From: Larix sibirica
Taxonomy: Eukaryota; Streptophyta; Pinopsida; Pinales; Pinaceae
DNA length: 13,040 bases
Assembly (NCBI GenBank): GCA_004151065.3
Contig: NWUY0300043638.1
Span: forward strand, 1-13,040
Direction of reading: 5' to 3'
The translations under genes were made by a program, and so were the position numbers. Below are positions 1-9,073 of the stretch, one piece after another; the first letter of the stretch is position 1; each line of letters begins with the position of its first letter. The notes beneath the pieces are model-generated. The model had not been told where the DNA came from, searched no databases, and worked only from the letters and a program-made list of their open reading frames with translations.

Positions 1-640
1 CTAAGTGCAATTTAGTGGATAACAGGACCCTAACAAGTTTGATGTCGGAGCTTTTAGATGCAATATGTTTATTTGATTTAGCATAGCCTAGACAACTTGC
101 TTTTAGATGTATGTCTATTTAATGTAGCATAGCCTAAACAACTAATAAAGTGAGCACACAAAATGAAAGGCCAATATGGAGGTGCAAGCAAAAAGAACAA
201 AAGGCTAAAGTAGTGTGCACACAAGAAGACATGTGGTAGTGTGCATGGAGGAAGATGAAAGGTTGAGCACAGGAATTTGAAGAGGTGATGATGTGGCAAT
301 GCGATCAAGCCAATGGAAAAAAAAAAGATATACCATTGTGATCACACAATTGAATAGTGGAAAGTCCAAAGGTTAAGAGCATAGAGGATAAAACAATGCA
401 GAATGAAAGAAGCGGCTTCAAGGACAAGCAAGTTAGTGCGCATGGAATAGTTGGTTTCAAGGAAGAGAAAATAGTTGGCTCCAAGTTGAAGAAACATATT
501 GAAAAATCAAAGGAAGAGAAGGAAACAAAGAGATGCATTGAACTAGAGGAAAATAAGTGCTATTGGAGTGATTGGATACCTAAAGAAGAAGAGAACAAAT
601 GAGCAATACTATTTCTAGAAATAGATCTCAATGGCATGGT
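1..640. repeat. Purine-rich intergenic DNA with three short diverged tandem duplications
   Basis: 51-99 and 100-143 are two adjacent copies of a unit beginning cttttagatg and ending with tagcatagcct and acaact; the second copy is a few bases shorter. 211-236 and 237-262 are 26-bp copies starting TAGTGTGCA. 447-470 and 471-494 are 24-bp copies starting ATAGTTGG, with a weaker related unit near 414. An 81-codon open frame at 357-602 begins with GTG, is Lys/Glu-rich because of the purine bias, and overlaps the 24-bp repeat, so I do not call it a gene. The pattern resembles decayed retroelement LTR sequence, but no terminus is visible. Confidence 0.5.
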
Positions 641-1540
641 GAAGAATTTGGGAATGTAGACCTTGTGCAAAGGTGCACTGGATGAAAGATGTAATATATG
701 TTAAAGGAAGTAACATAGAGAGAGGGCACAAAACACTATAAGCTTGAGATGTTCCTAAATTTATGCTTGGTAATTTGCAATACACATTATTGAAAATAAG
801 TTGACATTTCTTAGAATTCTATGTTTTATCTTATACCATGTCTTGTGTGATATTGTTTGGTGTTAATTATTCTTCTTTGCGAACAACCTTTGTGGTCTGA
901 GTTTGGATGCACAAGCTCTGATTTAGATCCATTGCCTTTTCTCACCACACCATGTAAAAATTCGAAGAACTCTTGAAAATGGTCAAACTAAACATTGGCC
1001 ACTTCTTTGTGCCAATTGTTCCACTAATAAAAAAACAGTTAGCACTTTTTCCCAGATGTTTCAAGTTTGAACTGTCATGCAACCTTTCATCTTAGGGTAC
1101 TCATGGTTCTAAGCGATTGGTTACCTATTCTGCATTCCCTTATTCTCGAGGGATAAATTACTTGATTATATCTCGATCTTGTAATATTATTAACTCTACT
1201 CTATGAACAAGAAGCAAAGCCCTGGTTCATCTTCCCTGTATGATAAAACTAACAGAATTTGACACTTAATTAGTGAAGTACCCTTCATTTTCCCAGTGGA
1301 TATGTTTGGTGCAAACACAAAGAAAGCAGTGTTTGAGCATGACATTCTAATCATAACGGACCTAGTATCAACCATTGCCCTCAACAATTGGAGCAAATAC
1401 AAGGTAGTAGAGCAGCGTCCACACAACTATAATGGTAGCTGGCCTACTATAAACTTCTGCAGCTATCAACTAGGAGTGTGTGGGGATGGAAATTGCAACA
1501 TGCATTTGCCATTAGACCACATGCTCACGTCGAAGGGAAT
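641..1540. other. Intergenic DNA, no gene supported
   Basis: AT-rich and without a long frame. The longest plus frame (open from the TGA at 1260 to the stop at 1542) has a possible acceptor ttcattttcccag ending at 1295, but its translation matches no family I know and there is no convincing donor or partner exon. I see no RNA gene or element terminus. Confidence 0.4.
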
Positions 1541-1690
1541 TTGATGTCTTTTTTGAATTTTTTCCCATTTTATTTTGTGGACATTCTCAAATAAAGTTTT
1601 CATATGGAAAATAATTTGGTGTCTTTATTGGATTTTTTTTCACATTTTACTTTGTGGTCATTATCAATAATGTTTTCATCTGGAAAAGTA
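1541..1690. repeat. Tandem duplication of a ~75-bp T-rich unit
   Basis: 1541-1615 and 1616-1690 are adjacent diverged copies. Both run TTGrTGTCTTT, a long T tract, cattttaytttgtgg, and end with GTTTTCATMTGGAAAA. They differ by scattered substitutions and one- or two-base indels in the T tract and the middle, indicating an old local duplication rather than an assembly error. No coding frame is shared. Confidence 0.75.
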
Positions 1691-2446
1691 AATCAACTAC
1701 TTCCCAAAAGTAGAATTGGTCTGCACCAAATGGTCATCAATTTAATATACAGGTTTTCATAATATTTTTATCTGCTGACCTCAAATAAGTATTTAAGCTT
1801 TGTTTGTAATGCTATTACTTTGTAAAATTTAAGCCATAAAGAAATGTCAATTAGGGTTTCTAGAAGAAGAGACATTCTTTACCATCTTAGATTACCAACC
1901 TAGATTTTGAAATCAAAACTTTTCATAAAAAAATTGTTTCCATGCGAGGCATCCAAACCTTCAGTCATAAACAATTTGATATAGTGAAAAGAATGTGCCC
2001 TCTTTTAAGTGTCAGCTGGAATTCAACAAGATTAGCGATATTTAATCCAAAGACCTTGAACCCTGCTGAGGGAAAGAACCTACATGATGTCCATAACAAA
2101 TTACTGAATGCATATCATAATAAACAGCCTCTTGTTACGGTTATATAAAATTATGTCAGTGGATTTCTTGGTACAAATGTCAATTTATGGGCCAAATGAG
2201 ATTGATATTGCAGAGTAAAAGCTCATCGCAACAAACCCAATGTCGTGAAGTTGCTCAAGGTCTTCTGTCTAACCACTTTGATTAGAAGCTGGAAAACATT
2301 AACGAGTCGCATGGCTGTATTGCCAACGCTGACTTTAACCACCTCGTACTCCTCATAGTAGTATTGATGTTCTTTCGTGCTTACTATGTATTCACATAAA
2401 AGTATATGTTTTCAATCTTTTGTATCACTTAAGAAAACAATTGGAG
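1691..2446. other. Intergenic DNA beyond the 3' end of the PPR-SMR gene
   Basis: Contains a 68-codon ATG frame on plus (1942-2148) with no recognisable domain and no supporting splice or promoter signals. A few interrupted frames follow to about 2350. Nothing else is supported; this is probably decayed sequence between the left repeats and the 3' UTR. Confidence 0.4.
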
Positions 2447-2452
2447 TTTAAT
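2447..2452 (-). terminator. Possible poly(A) signal (ATTAAA) of the PPR-SMR gene
   Basis: On the minus strand ATTAAA occurs about 150 bases after the TAG stop at 2599, followed within 10-20 bases by a T-rich stretch (aattgttttctt). Plant poly(A) signals are loose, and no AATAAA is seen in this interval, so this is only the best visible candidate for the 3' end. Confidence 0.25.
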
Positions 2453-2598
2453 GGACTGTTAAATTAGCAATAACTTAATGTAAGTACTGTAGTACAGGGC
2501 TTGGAGAAACTTAAACTCAGGGATGAGAAAAAAAAATCCAATTTCTTTGCATGGTAAGCAATGTTGTACCCTCCATGCCCCGCACAAAAGTAATAATT

Positions 2599-5412
2599 CT
2601 AGAGTAGATGCATCCGCTCCAGAGGTGATACATGTAACCACTCAATCAATGGCCTCCCAAGGCCAACAAAACATCCAGAATTTCCACTTTCAAGATAAAA
2701 TGGTGAACCAAAAATGTGAAGTACTTGTTCAACTGATTGTTTCACTAAAGAAGAGCCCATAACTCTACTTCGTCTGCCCCACCCCGTAATAATGTCAATA
2801 CGATTTGGTTCCACACCAGACATAAGCATCCGCTCTCTTAGCCTTGCAAGTGTTCTTGACAAGGCAATAAGGGCTGTCCCCATTGACATAACATGCAGGT
2901 TTATTGACCAATAGTTGGGTGCTTTCAGAGTCACTGCATGTGGATAAAGATTTTTCTCCATGGCAACTTCCCACACAAATCCCGCCTCTTCTTTGAGATC
3001 AGACTTGTAAAGAAAGTTCATAATTGCATCAGCAAAACCCCGCTTGCTTTCTTGATCTTCACTGTGCATAAAGTCAAAAAAGTTGCCTGCATGGTTCCTG
3101 ATATTCTGCCCACCAGGTTCAGCTGCAGGGAGAGATATAAGAAATGAATGTGCTGGATGGCCTGTGTTTGCTAGAAGTGTCGAGAATAAATCTAAATTCT
3201 CCTGACAGCCAGTACTTGTACAGCCACTTAAAAGCAGAGTATATGTTTGCAGAGATGGAAATAGATCCATTTGTAACATACTATGGAGAACCATATGTGC
3301 TTCACTAAACATGTGACCTCTCAAAAATGCACTGAGCAAAGAGTTGCACGTTGGAACATTTGGCTTGAGACCTGAATTTAGCATCTTGCTATACCATTGA
3401 CTTGCCTTACCAACATTCCCTGTTTTACCCCACATGTCAACTAAAAGGCCATAAACCGGCTCATCTGGTTCCCAGCCTGCCTGCTGCATCTCCATGAAAA
3501 CTGCCTCTGCTTCTTCAAAGCGACCACAATGCCCGAGCACCTCCATTGTTATACTGTAGGTCACATGATCTGGCTGAAAGCCAGCATTCTTCATATCTGT
3601 ATAAAGCTTTAAGGCAACAGGGTACTTCCTGGCCTTTGCATGCAAATCAATGATGATGTTATAAGTAACTAGGCTGGGAACACAACCCTTCTCAATCATC
3701 TCACAGAAAAGTCTGTAGGCAGCAGATAATTCCCCTGCTTTTCCAAGGCAGTTTATAATCACACTGTAGGTAAATGTGTCGGCCAACAGACCAGCTCGTT
3801 GCATTTCATTGTACATTTCCATAGCCACATCCAGAAATCCTGCTTTGGCATGAATATCAATGAGGGTACAATAGGTGACCCTGTCAGGTCTGCACCGTGC
3901 CTTTTGCATTTCATAAAATATATCCAATGCCTTTCTTGTGTAGTTAGCACGGCCATAGCAATGAATAAGGCGATTGTATGTTACAACAGTTGGTTCACAC
4001 CCATCCCTTCGCATCTCACCAAGAAGCAGATTGATGACCTCAAATTTCCTGGCACGCCCCAGTATACCTATCATAGTTGTGTAGGAGTGCTCATCGTGTT
4101 TAAATCCTTCCTGTCGTTTTGCCCATTTAAAGAAATTCAAGGCTAAGCCTGGATCTTGCTGCGATTTTAGGATTTGATTTACTTGATAAACATTCAAGGA
4201 CACATTCAAATTGGCCAAAGCTTCTTCAGTAGCAGGCCCCCAATACATATGTCTCAGAATAGTACATGCCTGCTCCACTAAACTTCCATTTGCAGGAAGA
4301 CAAGTACGCTGAGGTCCACCTCCATTTATCTTCTTATTTCCTCTGAAGTTACCTTTATTTATGCCTCTTCTGCAGCTTTCAGGCTGTCCAAGATTGTTCC
4401 CATCTGTTAAAAGTTTCCTAGGATTACTTTGTGCTGTTACATTACTTGTATGGTGTTTGCCACTTTGTGAATCAATCTTTCGACCTGAGTGATAGCCAGA
4501 AGACGAACTTGGTTGTGAAAAAAGTGGACTTTCATATGATAAAAATTCATTGCCTTGCCATTCATTTATTCCAGATAAATGTACAAGATCTGGTTGGGAA
4601 ACCTGTCCATTGGCCGTGGAACAGTATCCCCTGGAATTTATAAGATTTGCAGGATTTGGACTAAAGGACTGCTGTGCCTGTCTCTGAACACCAGCTGAGA
4701 ACTCTGGTCTTAATTGTGCTGCACCTTTCCTAGGCTTGGAAAATGGTAGACGCTCCTCATAGCCCACAGATGTCGGCCTCTGTGTTTCTAATGAACTGTT
4801 TGATATTCCAATTACATTTCTTTTGTTAGCCTCTGCCTTTTCTGTAGAAGATACTGAATATGACCTTGAAGAAAGACTCGCTGATTTAGGCTTCTGTCTG
4901 AAAGCACCAGAGTTTGGGATAGGCCTATCCCGGCTATCTGATCTAACATTGTTGCTATAGTACTTTGCTTCCTGAGAATCTCTGGACACAGAGAGACATT
5001 CAACTGCCTTAAGACCACCTCCAAATGAATTATCAGCAACTGCAGTTGGAAGAGAGAGCCCCTGCTCAGTAACAGTTTGAACTTTTGCCTTTCTGTTAGA
5101 TTCTTGTGTAGGAGCTTCTTTATCAGTACTTGAGATAGAAGCCTCAGATGAAACTTTATATCTTGAATTTTGATATTTACCAGTTGTAAAGGCTGGTCTT
5201 AGCACGTCATTCTTATTGCTAAACTGAGAGGATGGAAAATGAGAATATATGTGAGTGCCATACTCAGTTGGGCTATTGAATTGAGATTTGGAGGAATTAT
5301 TGTCATCCTCAGGGCAAGGAGGTGAGCCATCCACAGAATTATTTCGTGCACCAGATATAAGCACTGACCTGGCACCCTTGCAAAATGGAAGCAGCTGTTT
5401 CGGCCTCAACAT
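2599..5412 (-). CDS. P-class pentatricopeptide repeat protein with C-terminal SMR domain (At1g18900/At1g74750-like)
   Basis: Intact single-exon ORF of 937 residues, ATG to TAG. Residues 1-25 are basic and Ser-containing with no acidic residue (MLRPKQLLPFCKGARS...), like a mitochondrial presequence. Residues 30-375 are Ser/Asn/Gln-rich and probably disordered. A degenerate PPR-like unit (406-440) leads into nine contiguous 35-residue P-class motifs (441-755), most with the V-T-Y-N/S-type start and G-x-x-P end. A further PPR-like helical pair spans about 788-824. The SMR domain (about 833-920) has an LHVMS motif (839-843) and TGWGRRSR (876-883), and the protein ends in ERMHLL. This order and these motifs match, from memory, the Arabidopsis At1g18900/At1g74750 PPR-SMR group, which is predicted mitochondrial. 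PPR arrays bind single-stranded RNA base by base; some SMR domains are endonucleases, but activity here is not shown. The start is supported by an MLRxKQ-type N-terminus like that group and by a splice acceptor just upstream. Family assignment is firm; RNA target and exact organelle are inferred. Confidence 0.96.
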   Translation of the reverse strand: MLRPKQLLPFCKGARSVLISGARNNSVDGSPPCPEDDNNSSKSQFNSPTEYGTHIYSHFPSSQFSNKNDVLRPAFTTGKYQNSRYKVSSEASISSTDKEAPTQESNRKAKVQTVTEQGLSLPTAVADNSFGGGLKAVECLSVSRDSQEAKYYSNNVRSDSRDRPIPNSGAFRQKPKSASLSSRSYSVSSTEKAEANKRNVIGISNSSLETQRPTSVGYEERLPFSKPRKGAAQLRPEFSAGVQRQAQQSFSPNPANLINSRGYCSTANGQVSQPDLVHLSGINEWQGNEFLSYESPLFSQPSSSSGYHSGRKIDSQSGKHHTSNVTAQSNPRKLLTDGNNLGQPESCRRGINKGNFRGNKKINGGGPQRTCLPANGSLVEQACTILRHMYWGPATEEALANLNVSLNVYQVNQILKSQQDPGLALNFFKWAKRQEGFKHDEHSYTTMIGILGRARKFEVINLLLGEMRRDGCEPTVVTYNRLIHCYGRANYTRKALDIFYEMQKARCRPDRVTYCTLIDIHAKAGFLDVAMEMYNEMQRAGLLADTFTYSVIINCLGKAGELSAAYRLFCEMIEKGCVPSLVTYNIIIDLHAKARKYPVALKLYTDMKNAGFQPDHVTYSITMEVLGHCGRFEEAEAVFMEMQQAGWEPDEPVYGLLVDMWGKTGNVGKASQWYSKMLNSGLKPNVPTCNSLLSAFLRGHMFSEAHMVLHSMLQMDLFPSLQTYTLLLSGCTSTGCQENLDLFSTLLANTGHPAHSFLISLPAAEPGGQNIRNHAGNFFDFMHSEDQESKRGFADAIMNFLYKSDLKEEAGFVWEVAMEKNLYPHAVTLKAPNYWSINLHVMSMGTALIALSRTLARLRERMLMSGVEPNRIDIITGWGRRSRVMGSSLVKQSVEQVLHIFGSPFYLESGNSGCFVGLGRPLIEWLHVSPLERMHLL

Positions 5413-5440
5413 TTTCTGTAAGCAAGTATGACAAGTACAA
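5413..5440 (-). other. Probable 3' splice acceptor of a 5'-UTR intron of the PPR-SMR gene
   Basis: Reading the minus strand, the sequence before the start codon is acttgcttacag followed by AAA and then ATG. The AG occupies 5417-5416, so the last exon would begin at 5415, three bases before the start codon. The stretch upstream is U-rich on the minus strand, as a plant polypyrimidine tract should be. This implies that the CDS is intronless but the leader is interrupted. No transcript is available here, so it is a motif-based call. Confidence 0.55.
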
Positions 5441-6092
5441 AATAAAAGTTATAACTAAGACCAATATATAGTTGAAATGAAGTGAGTACACTCTATAACG
5501 GCATAATTTTTTATAAATACACCTTAAGTGATGATGAACATTAATACAAAAATGAATAGGCAGTCTAATATGTGGAAAGTAATCATAGACACCATTTAGC
5601 CCCCCACTTGCTGGGTATTCGGTAAAAGTAACCAAAAAGGAGACCATTGAGTATGTCATTATGTCACAAGTTGAAAGTATTTAAAGTTTTAAACTGATGG
5701 ATGCCACAAAAATGCTTCTGACAGTGAAAGAAAACACTAACCAACACAGATAGAGGGTAACTTTCTCTTCTGGAATTTTATACCAATAAAAGAGTTCATT
5801 TTGAAGCAGCAAGTTTCAACACATACAATCCTAAGGACATAAAGCTATGGTTATCTTATGTAATTTTATTTTACACATGCAGGTTTGAAGGTGGTAACAT
5901 CCATGTTAAGTTCAAACTTGACAGTAACTGTAAAGCATATGCAAGGAATCTAGGAGAGGAGCATCGCTTATATAATATATTGTTTTTTCTATGGAGAAAA
6001 AATATTTCACAAGATAGCATGGAAGCAACAACTATAAAGTATAGAAAGAAACATCCATCCAACATAAACGTAGAGGACTGCCAAAGAGTGAC
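5441..6092. other. Probable intron sequence upstream of the PPR-SMR CDS
   Basis: No frame of interest. On the minus strand this AT-rich stretch lies between the candidate upstream exons and the acceptor at 5416, so it is best read as part of the 5'-leader intron. No mobile-element ends or RNA genes are visible. Confidence 0.35.
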
Positions 6093-6227
6093 CTTCCTGT
6101 AGGTTTTGAACCCAATGAATCTGTGCTTGTGCAACAGGCATTGGACTGCTGTGCTATAAGTTGGTGCTTTAACTCTGCCTGTTTCATTCTTTGGCTGGTT
6201 AGCTAGGGCCGTCATTAACATCTGCTG
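6093..6227 (-). other. Possible unassigned exon or exon relic, 45 open codons
   Basis: On the minus strand a convincing acceptor (ctattcaacattgcag) precedes an open 135-base segment that ends at AGGAAG|GTCACT, a weaker donor. The length is divisible by three and the CAG-CAG-ATG frame is open throughout (QQMLMTALANQP...). It lies between the candidate leader exon and the acceptor before the PPR-SMR start, so it could be an alternative leader exon, an exon of an unrecognised gene, or chance. I recognise no family, and a second frame is also partly open, which weakens a coding interpretation. Confidence 0.2.
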
Positions 6228-6748
6228 CTGCAATGTTGAATAGTAATGAAGTAAATGGGTGGCAAGATATAAATATTTACCACAACAATTTTAAGCTGGT
6301 ACATATAGCTGATGGCAGTTATCATATCTATCATATTTTATTTGTCCATGTAGGGGGTATAGCAAGTAGCAGTGCTGGCTGTTGTTCTGGGACCACACCA
6401 CTTTTTAGTGCATTAGAACAATTCTTCTGCAGTATGAAGTATTTATATTGAGGAAAACCAAAGAGATAAAAGAGATATCAAGTCAACTGAAATAAGCTGG
6501 ATAGCTTCTGATTGTTGTGCTTGAATAATTTTCAAGAAAATTAGGACATAAAAGGTTAACTGCTGATTTCCTGATCACTTTTTATGTAATCATTGCAGAA
6601 TAGACCACTGCAGACTACGAACATTTCCACTATAACAATCTGCATGCTGTGCTTAAAATGCAGAATTTCAACATAAAATCAATGAATACTGTTACCCCTT
6701 GAAAATGCATGGTTCATTTCCCATTTTCATGGGCCTTTCTTCCCTCAC

Positions 6749-6830
6749 CAAGCACAGTAAGAAACCCTTGGAGATCAGTAACAGTTACAAGCCGCTGGAG
6801 ACTTTCCGGAGGCATGTCTCATCATGAGAT
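6749..6830 (-). other. Candidate 5' leader exon of the PPR-SMR gene, with a strong donor and a short uORF
   Basis: This small stretch is GC-richer than its surroundings. On the minus strand it ends at CTTG|GTGAGG (GT at 6748-6747), a very good plant donor. Joined to the acceptor at 5416 it would create a leader intron of about 1.33 kb. An ATG at 6815-6813 opens a 33-codon frame to TGA at 6714, so if unspliced or used as a leader it would be an upstream ORF; its peptide (MPPESLQRLVTVTD...) looks rather protein-like. Alternatively the segment is a coding exon of another gene. The 5' boundary is unknown. Placement is inference from splice motifs and spacing. Confidence 0.3.
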
Positions 6831-6841
6831 TCATTTTGGCA

Positions 6842-6848
6842 CACGTCA
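6842..6848 (-). promoter_or_regulatory. TGACGTG bZIP-type element upstream of the candidate leader exon
   Basis: The minus strand reads gTGACGTGtgcc, an ACGT-core element of the kind bound by plant bZIP factors (as-1/ABRE-like). It lies about 30 bases upstream of the ATG at 6815 and would fall near the transcription start if the candidate leader exon is real. A 7-base motif occurs often by chance, so its support is mainly positional. Confidence 0.2.
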
Positions 6849-6939
6849 CACATGTTTGGATGCAGGATTACAGGGCTTGCATTAACATTGTCGCATCATT
6901 GATGGAGAGCCTTGATCCTAGGGTGAACCTAGGGTCCAG

Positions 6940-8410
6940 GACCACATTGGTGACTAATAGGAGCAGGAAATGAGCCTTAGAACAAGGACACCCTACCATT
7001 TAGGGGTCCAAACTCCAAAGCATTATCTAGGGCAAGGTGGGGTCAAATACAGCCAAAAGCAGGAAACGGATTACACATGGGAGGTCCAAAGCATGAAAGA
7101 TGGCAGGGAGAGCAAATGCCCTATCTTGGAGGATGCCTGAAGCATGACATGTGGCAAAGAAAGAGGCTAGAAGAGGAACACCCTAGCTTGAATGAAGCCA
7201 TTTGGCAGTGGAAGCGCACTTGTATAGTCAAAGGAGGTCACTTGACGAGGAGCATTCCACTTCAAGGGATCATTTTGGTTGGTTGATCATGAATCTACCC
7301 CTTGTAAGAGAGATGTTTTGTGCAATAAGGCATTTAAAACATATTATAGTGACTTTATGGGGCATTACACATTATTTGAGGTATATACTATATTCCACAT
7401 ATTTGGAGGCATGTTTCACCCCTAAGACATTTGGGGCAAGGACACTTTGCTCAAGGCATGTTCTACATATTTGGAAGAGAGTCTTTTGCATGAGAAAGTA
7501 TCATGTGGCATGGTTGGCATGGTCCAACCCTCTAAATAAAGAAATAATGCATACTATAGAGAAATAGAAAGATGACAAGTGGCAAGTGGATATATGCAAA
7601 GGAAAAAAGAGGTCCCAAGTCAAACTTGGACCTGTAAGCTAAAAAAAGATCAAATGAAAGCATTATTTCACTCAAGAAGAGATGGGCTAGGGTTGGAGAG
7701 CTATCTAAAGGAATCACTAGGCTTAAAGAGGCCATAAAATACCTAGGAAAAGGCTTAGGGAGGTGCACCCTAGGTAGGCAGACACTTTCTATGGGTTAAA
7801 ATAATATTTTATCCTCTCTAAACCGTAAAAGATGAAACCCTAATTTGGTATGGAGGTAACCTATAAATAGAGGAGAGATTCAGTTTCTAGAGGCATGGTT
7901 GGTGTTATGAGGGCTCCCTTCCAAGCTTAGTTGAATATCTTTGGAAGGAAAAAATTAAGTGACAAGTTCAATGTGAGGTTTTCCATCTCTCTTTTCTTTT
8001 CATGGATGATTAAGGTTTTTGCAAGGATTGCCATGGTATTTTACTATTTACTGTTGGAACAATCTTTGAAGAAGGGCATGTTTGTCACATAAGAAGAGAT
8101 TAGGGTAGGCATTGTAAACCCTCCCTAATCCTTGACGTAACCTTGAATTATTGAAGGATATTTGTTGCTGTAATTTTCTGGTTACGGCTGTTCTAACTAA
8201 GGAGAAAGAAAGATTAAGTATGACACATTATGGTTCTCAGATTCTCTTGATCTTCTCATGAAATCTGATTTGAAGAATTATGTATTGTTAGTTGTTTGTC
8301 CAATACGAAGGTTGTCCTACTTTGGCTACTTCATCTTGGGTTTCTTATTGTGGTTGTTATTTTGGTTGCAAATTATTCTTGGTTGTAATTTCAGTTTTGT
8401 GATGGTGCAT
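6940..8410 (+). mobile_element. LTR-like retroelement fragment A (plus orientation), ends not resolved
   Basis: Non-coding stretch with degenerate repeats (about 6950-7560) followed by a TATA box at 7862 (TATAAATAG), then CATGGTTGGT 32 bases after the TATA start, AGCTTA and ATATCTTT. The same ordered landmarks occur on the minus strand in fragment B at nearly identical spacing, which is the main reason to see both as LTR promoter regions of one family. Repeat units such as gaggagcattccacttcaag (7249-7268) resemble the array in B. Downstream, GTTG-rich sequence (8280-8400) resembles R/U5-like non-coding DNA. I cannot see a TG terminus, PBS or polyprotein, so this may be a truncated or solo LTR. 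Confidence 0.45.
7862..7870 (+). promoter_or_regulatory. TATA box of LTR-like fragment A
   Basis: TATAAATAG in the context acctaTAAATAGaggagag, a canonical plant TATA box. The expected start is about 30 bases downstream, at the CATGGTTGGT motif (7894-7903) that is also found in fragment B. Confidence 0.45.
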
Positions 8411-8583
8411 ATTATATAAGGGCTCTCACTTTTTTTTTCATAATCTGAAAATCTGTGGTGGACTAATGATGGCACATCAGCAAATGTCTTAGTTATGTCT
8501 TCTACTCCCATCCAAACCCTCTTGCTCTTTGATCTTGACTCCATTGCCCAAACTGGATAGACACTAGACTTGGTAGTGCACAA
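8326..8583 (-). pseudogene. Possible retroelement ORF remnant on minus, unrecognised
   Basis: From an ATG at 8544 the minus strand reads MESRSKSKRVWMGVEDITKT..., a plausible protein start for about 45 residues. It then becomes Asn/Lys-rich and unlike protein from about 8415 to the stop at 8326, where it enters the GTTG-rich end of fragment A. The break suggests a short coding remnant truncated by the neighbouring element. It lies about 500 bases downstream of a minus-strand TATA box at 9082, where a retroelement gag start might be, but no zinc knuckle or other gag domain is visible. Confidence 0.2.
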
Positions 8584-8807
8584 TCATTCAACTTCTAAAG
8601 AATACCATAAAACTTCTTATCTAGGGTTTCTCCCATTGTGCTGGAGAAGAACCGGCCTAAAGTGAGTTGTGTTGACAATGGAGTCATGTGACATGGACAA
8701 CCTTCCTAAGTGCCTCTAGTGTTGCACTTTGTTTAGGGGCTTGAACATTTTTTAACGCAGTTCTGGGAGGTGTTACAACACAAACTAGCATGTGTGATTA
8801 AATCCCA

Positions 8808-8968
8808 AAAGAACAATGCTCGCACATGACCAACTTAGGGGGCTTACCCACTGTCACCTCAATAACTCCCTCTCTACACTTTAAGTTNAAAGAACAATGC
8901 TCGCACATGACCAACTTAGGGGGCTTACCCACTGTCACCTCAATAACTCCCTCTCTACACTTTAGGTT
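8808..8968. repeat. 80-bp direct duplication flanking a single N
   Basis: 8808-8887 and 8889-8968 are copies of the same 80 bases, starting aaagaacaatgctcgcacat and ending cactttaagtt or cactttaggtt. They differ only at 8884 (A) versus 8965 (G). A single undetermined base, N, sits exactly between them at 8888. Near-identity next to an N is what an unresolved contig overlap leaves after scaffolding, so one copy is probably absent from the real genome. The alternative is a very recent tandem duplication. Confidence 0.9.
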
Positions 8969-9073
8969 GGCTCTTCTCCAACTCAAGGGGGCTTCCATAG
9001 GATAGGGTTGCTAAGGCTTAGACAATGATGGCATGAGGTGATATGAGGAGATAGCTTTAGCAAAACATTGGGT

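Noticed and set aside
357-602. 81-codon Lys/Glu-rich frame on plus
   Set aside because: GTG start, composition follows purine bias, overlaps a 24-bp repeat, no domain.
1260-1544. Plus frame of about 94 codons with a possible acceptor before 1296
   Set aside because: No family recognised, no donor or neighbouring exon, start only GTG/ATG inside the frame.
1942-2148. 68-codon ATG frame on plus
   Set aside because: Short, no domain, no promoter or splice support; expected by chance in this length.
3799-4146. 115-codon plus frame antisense to the PPR gene
   Set aside because: Shadow of the conserved PPR coding strand, no independent support.
5339-5659. 106-codon minus frame overlapping the PPR start
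   Set aside because: Different frame from the PPR protein, crosses the splice acceptor, no recognisable domain.
6100-6116. T-loop-like GGGTTCAAAACC on minus
   Set aside because: No cloverleaf can be formed with flanking sequence; lies in the exon candidate.
8798-8998. Minus frame with a doubled peptide across the N
   Set aside because: The doubling is the 80-bp duplication at a probable assembly join; the single copy is short and unrecognised.
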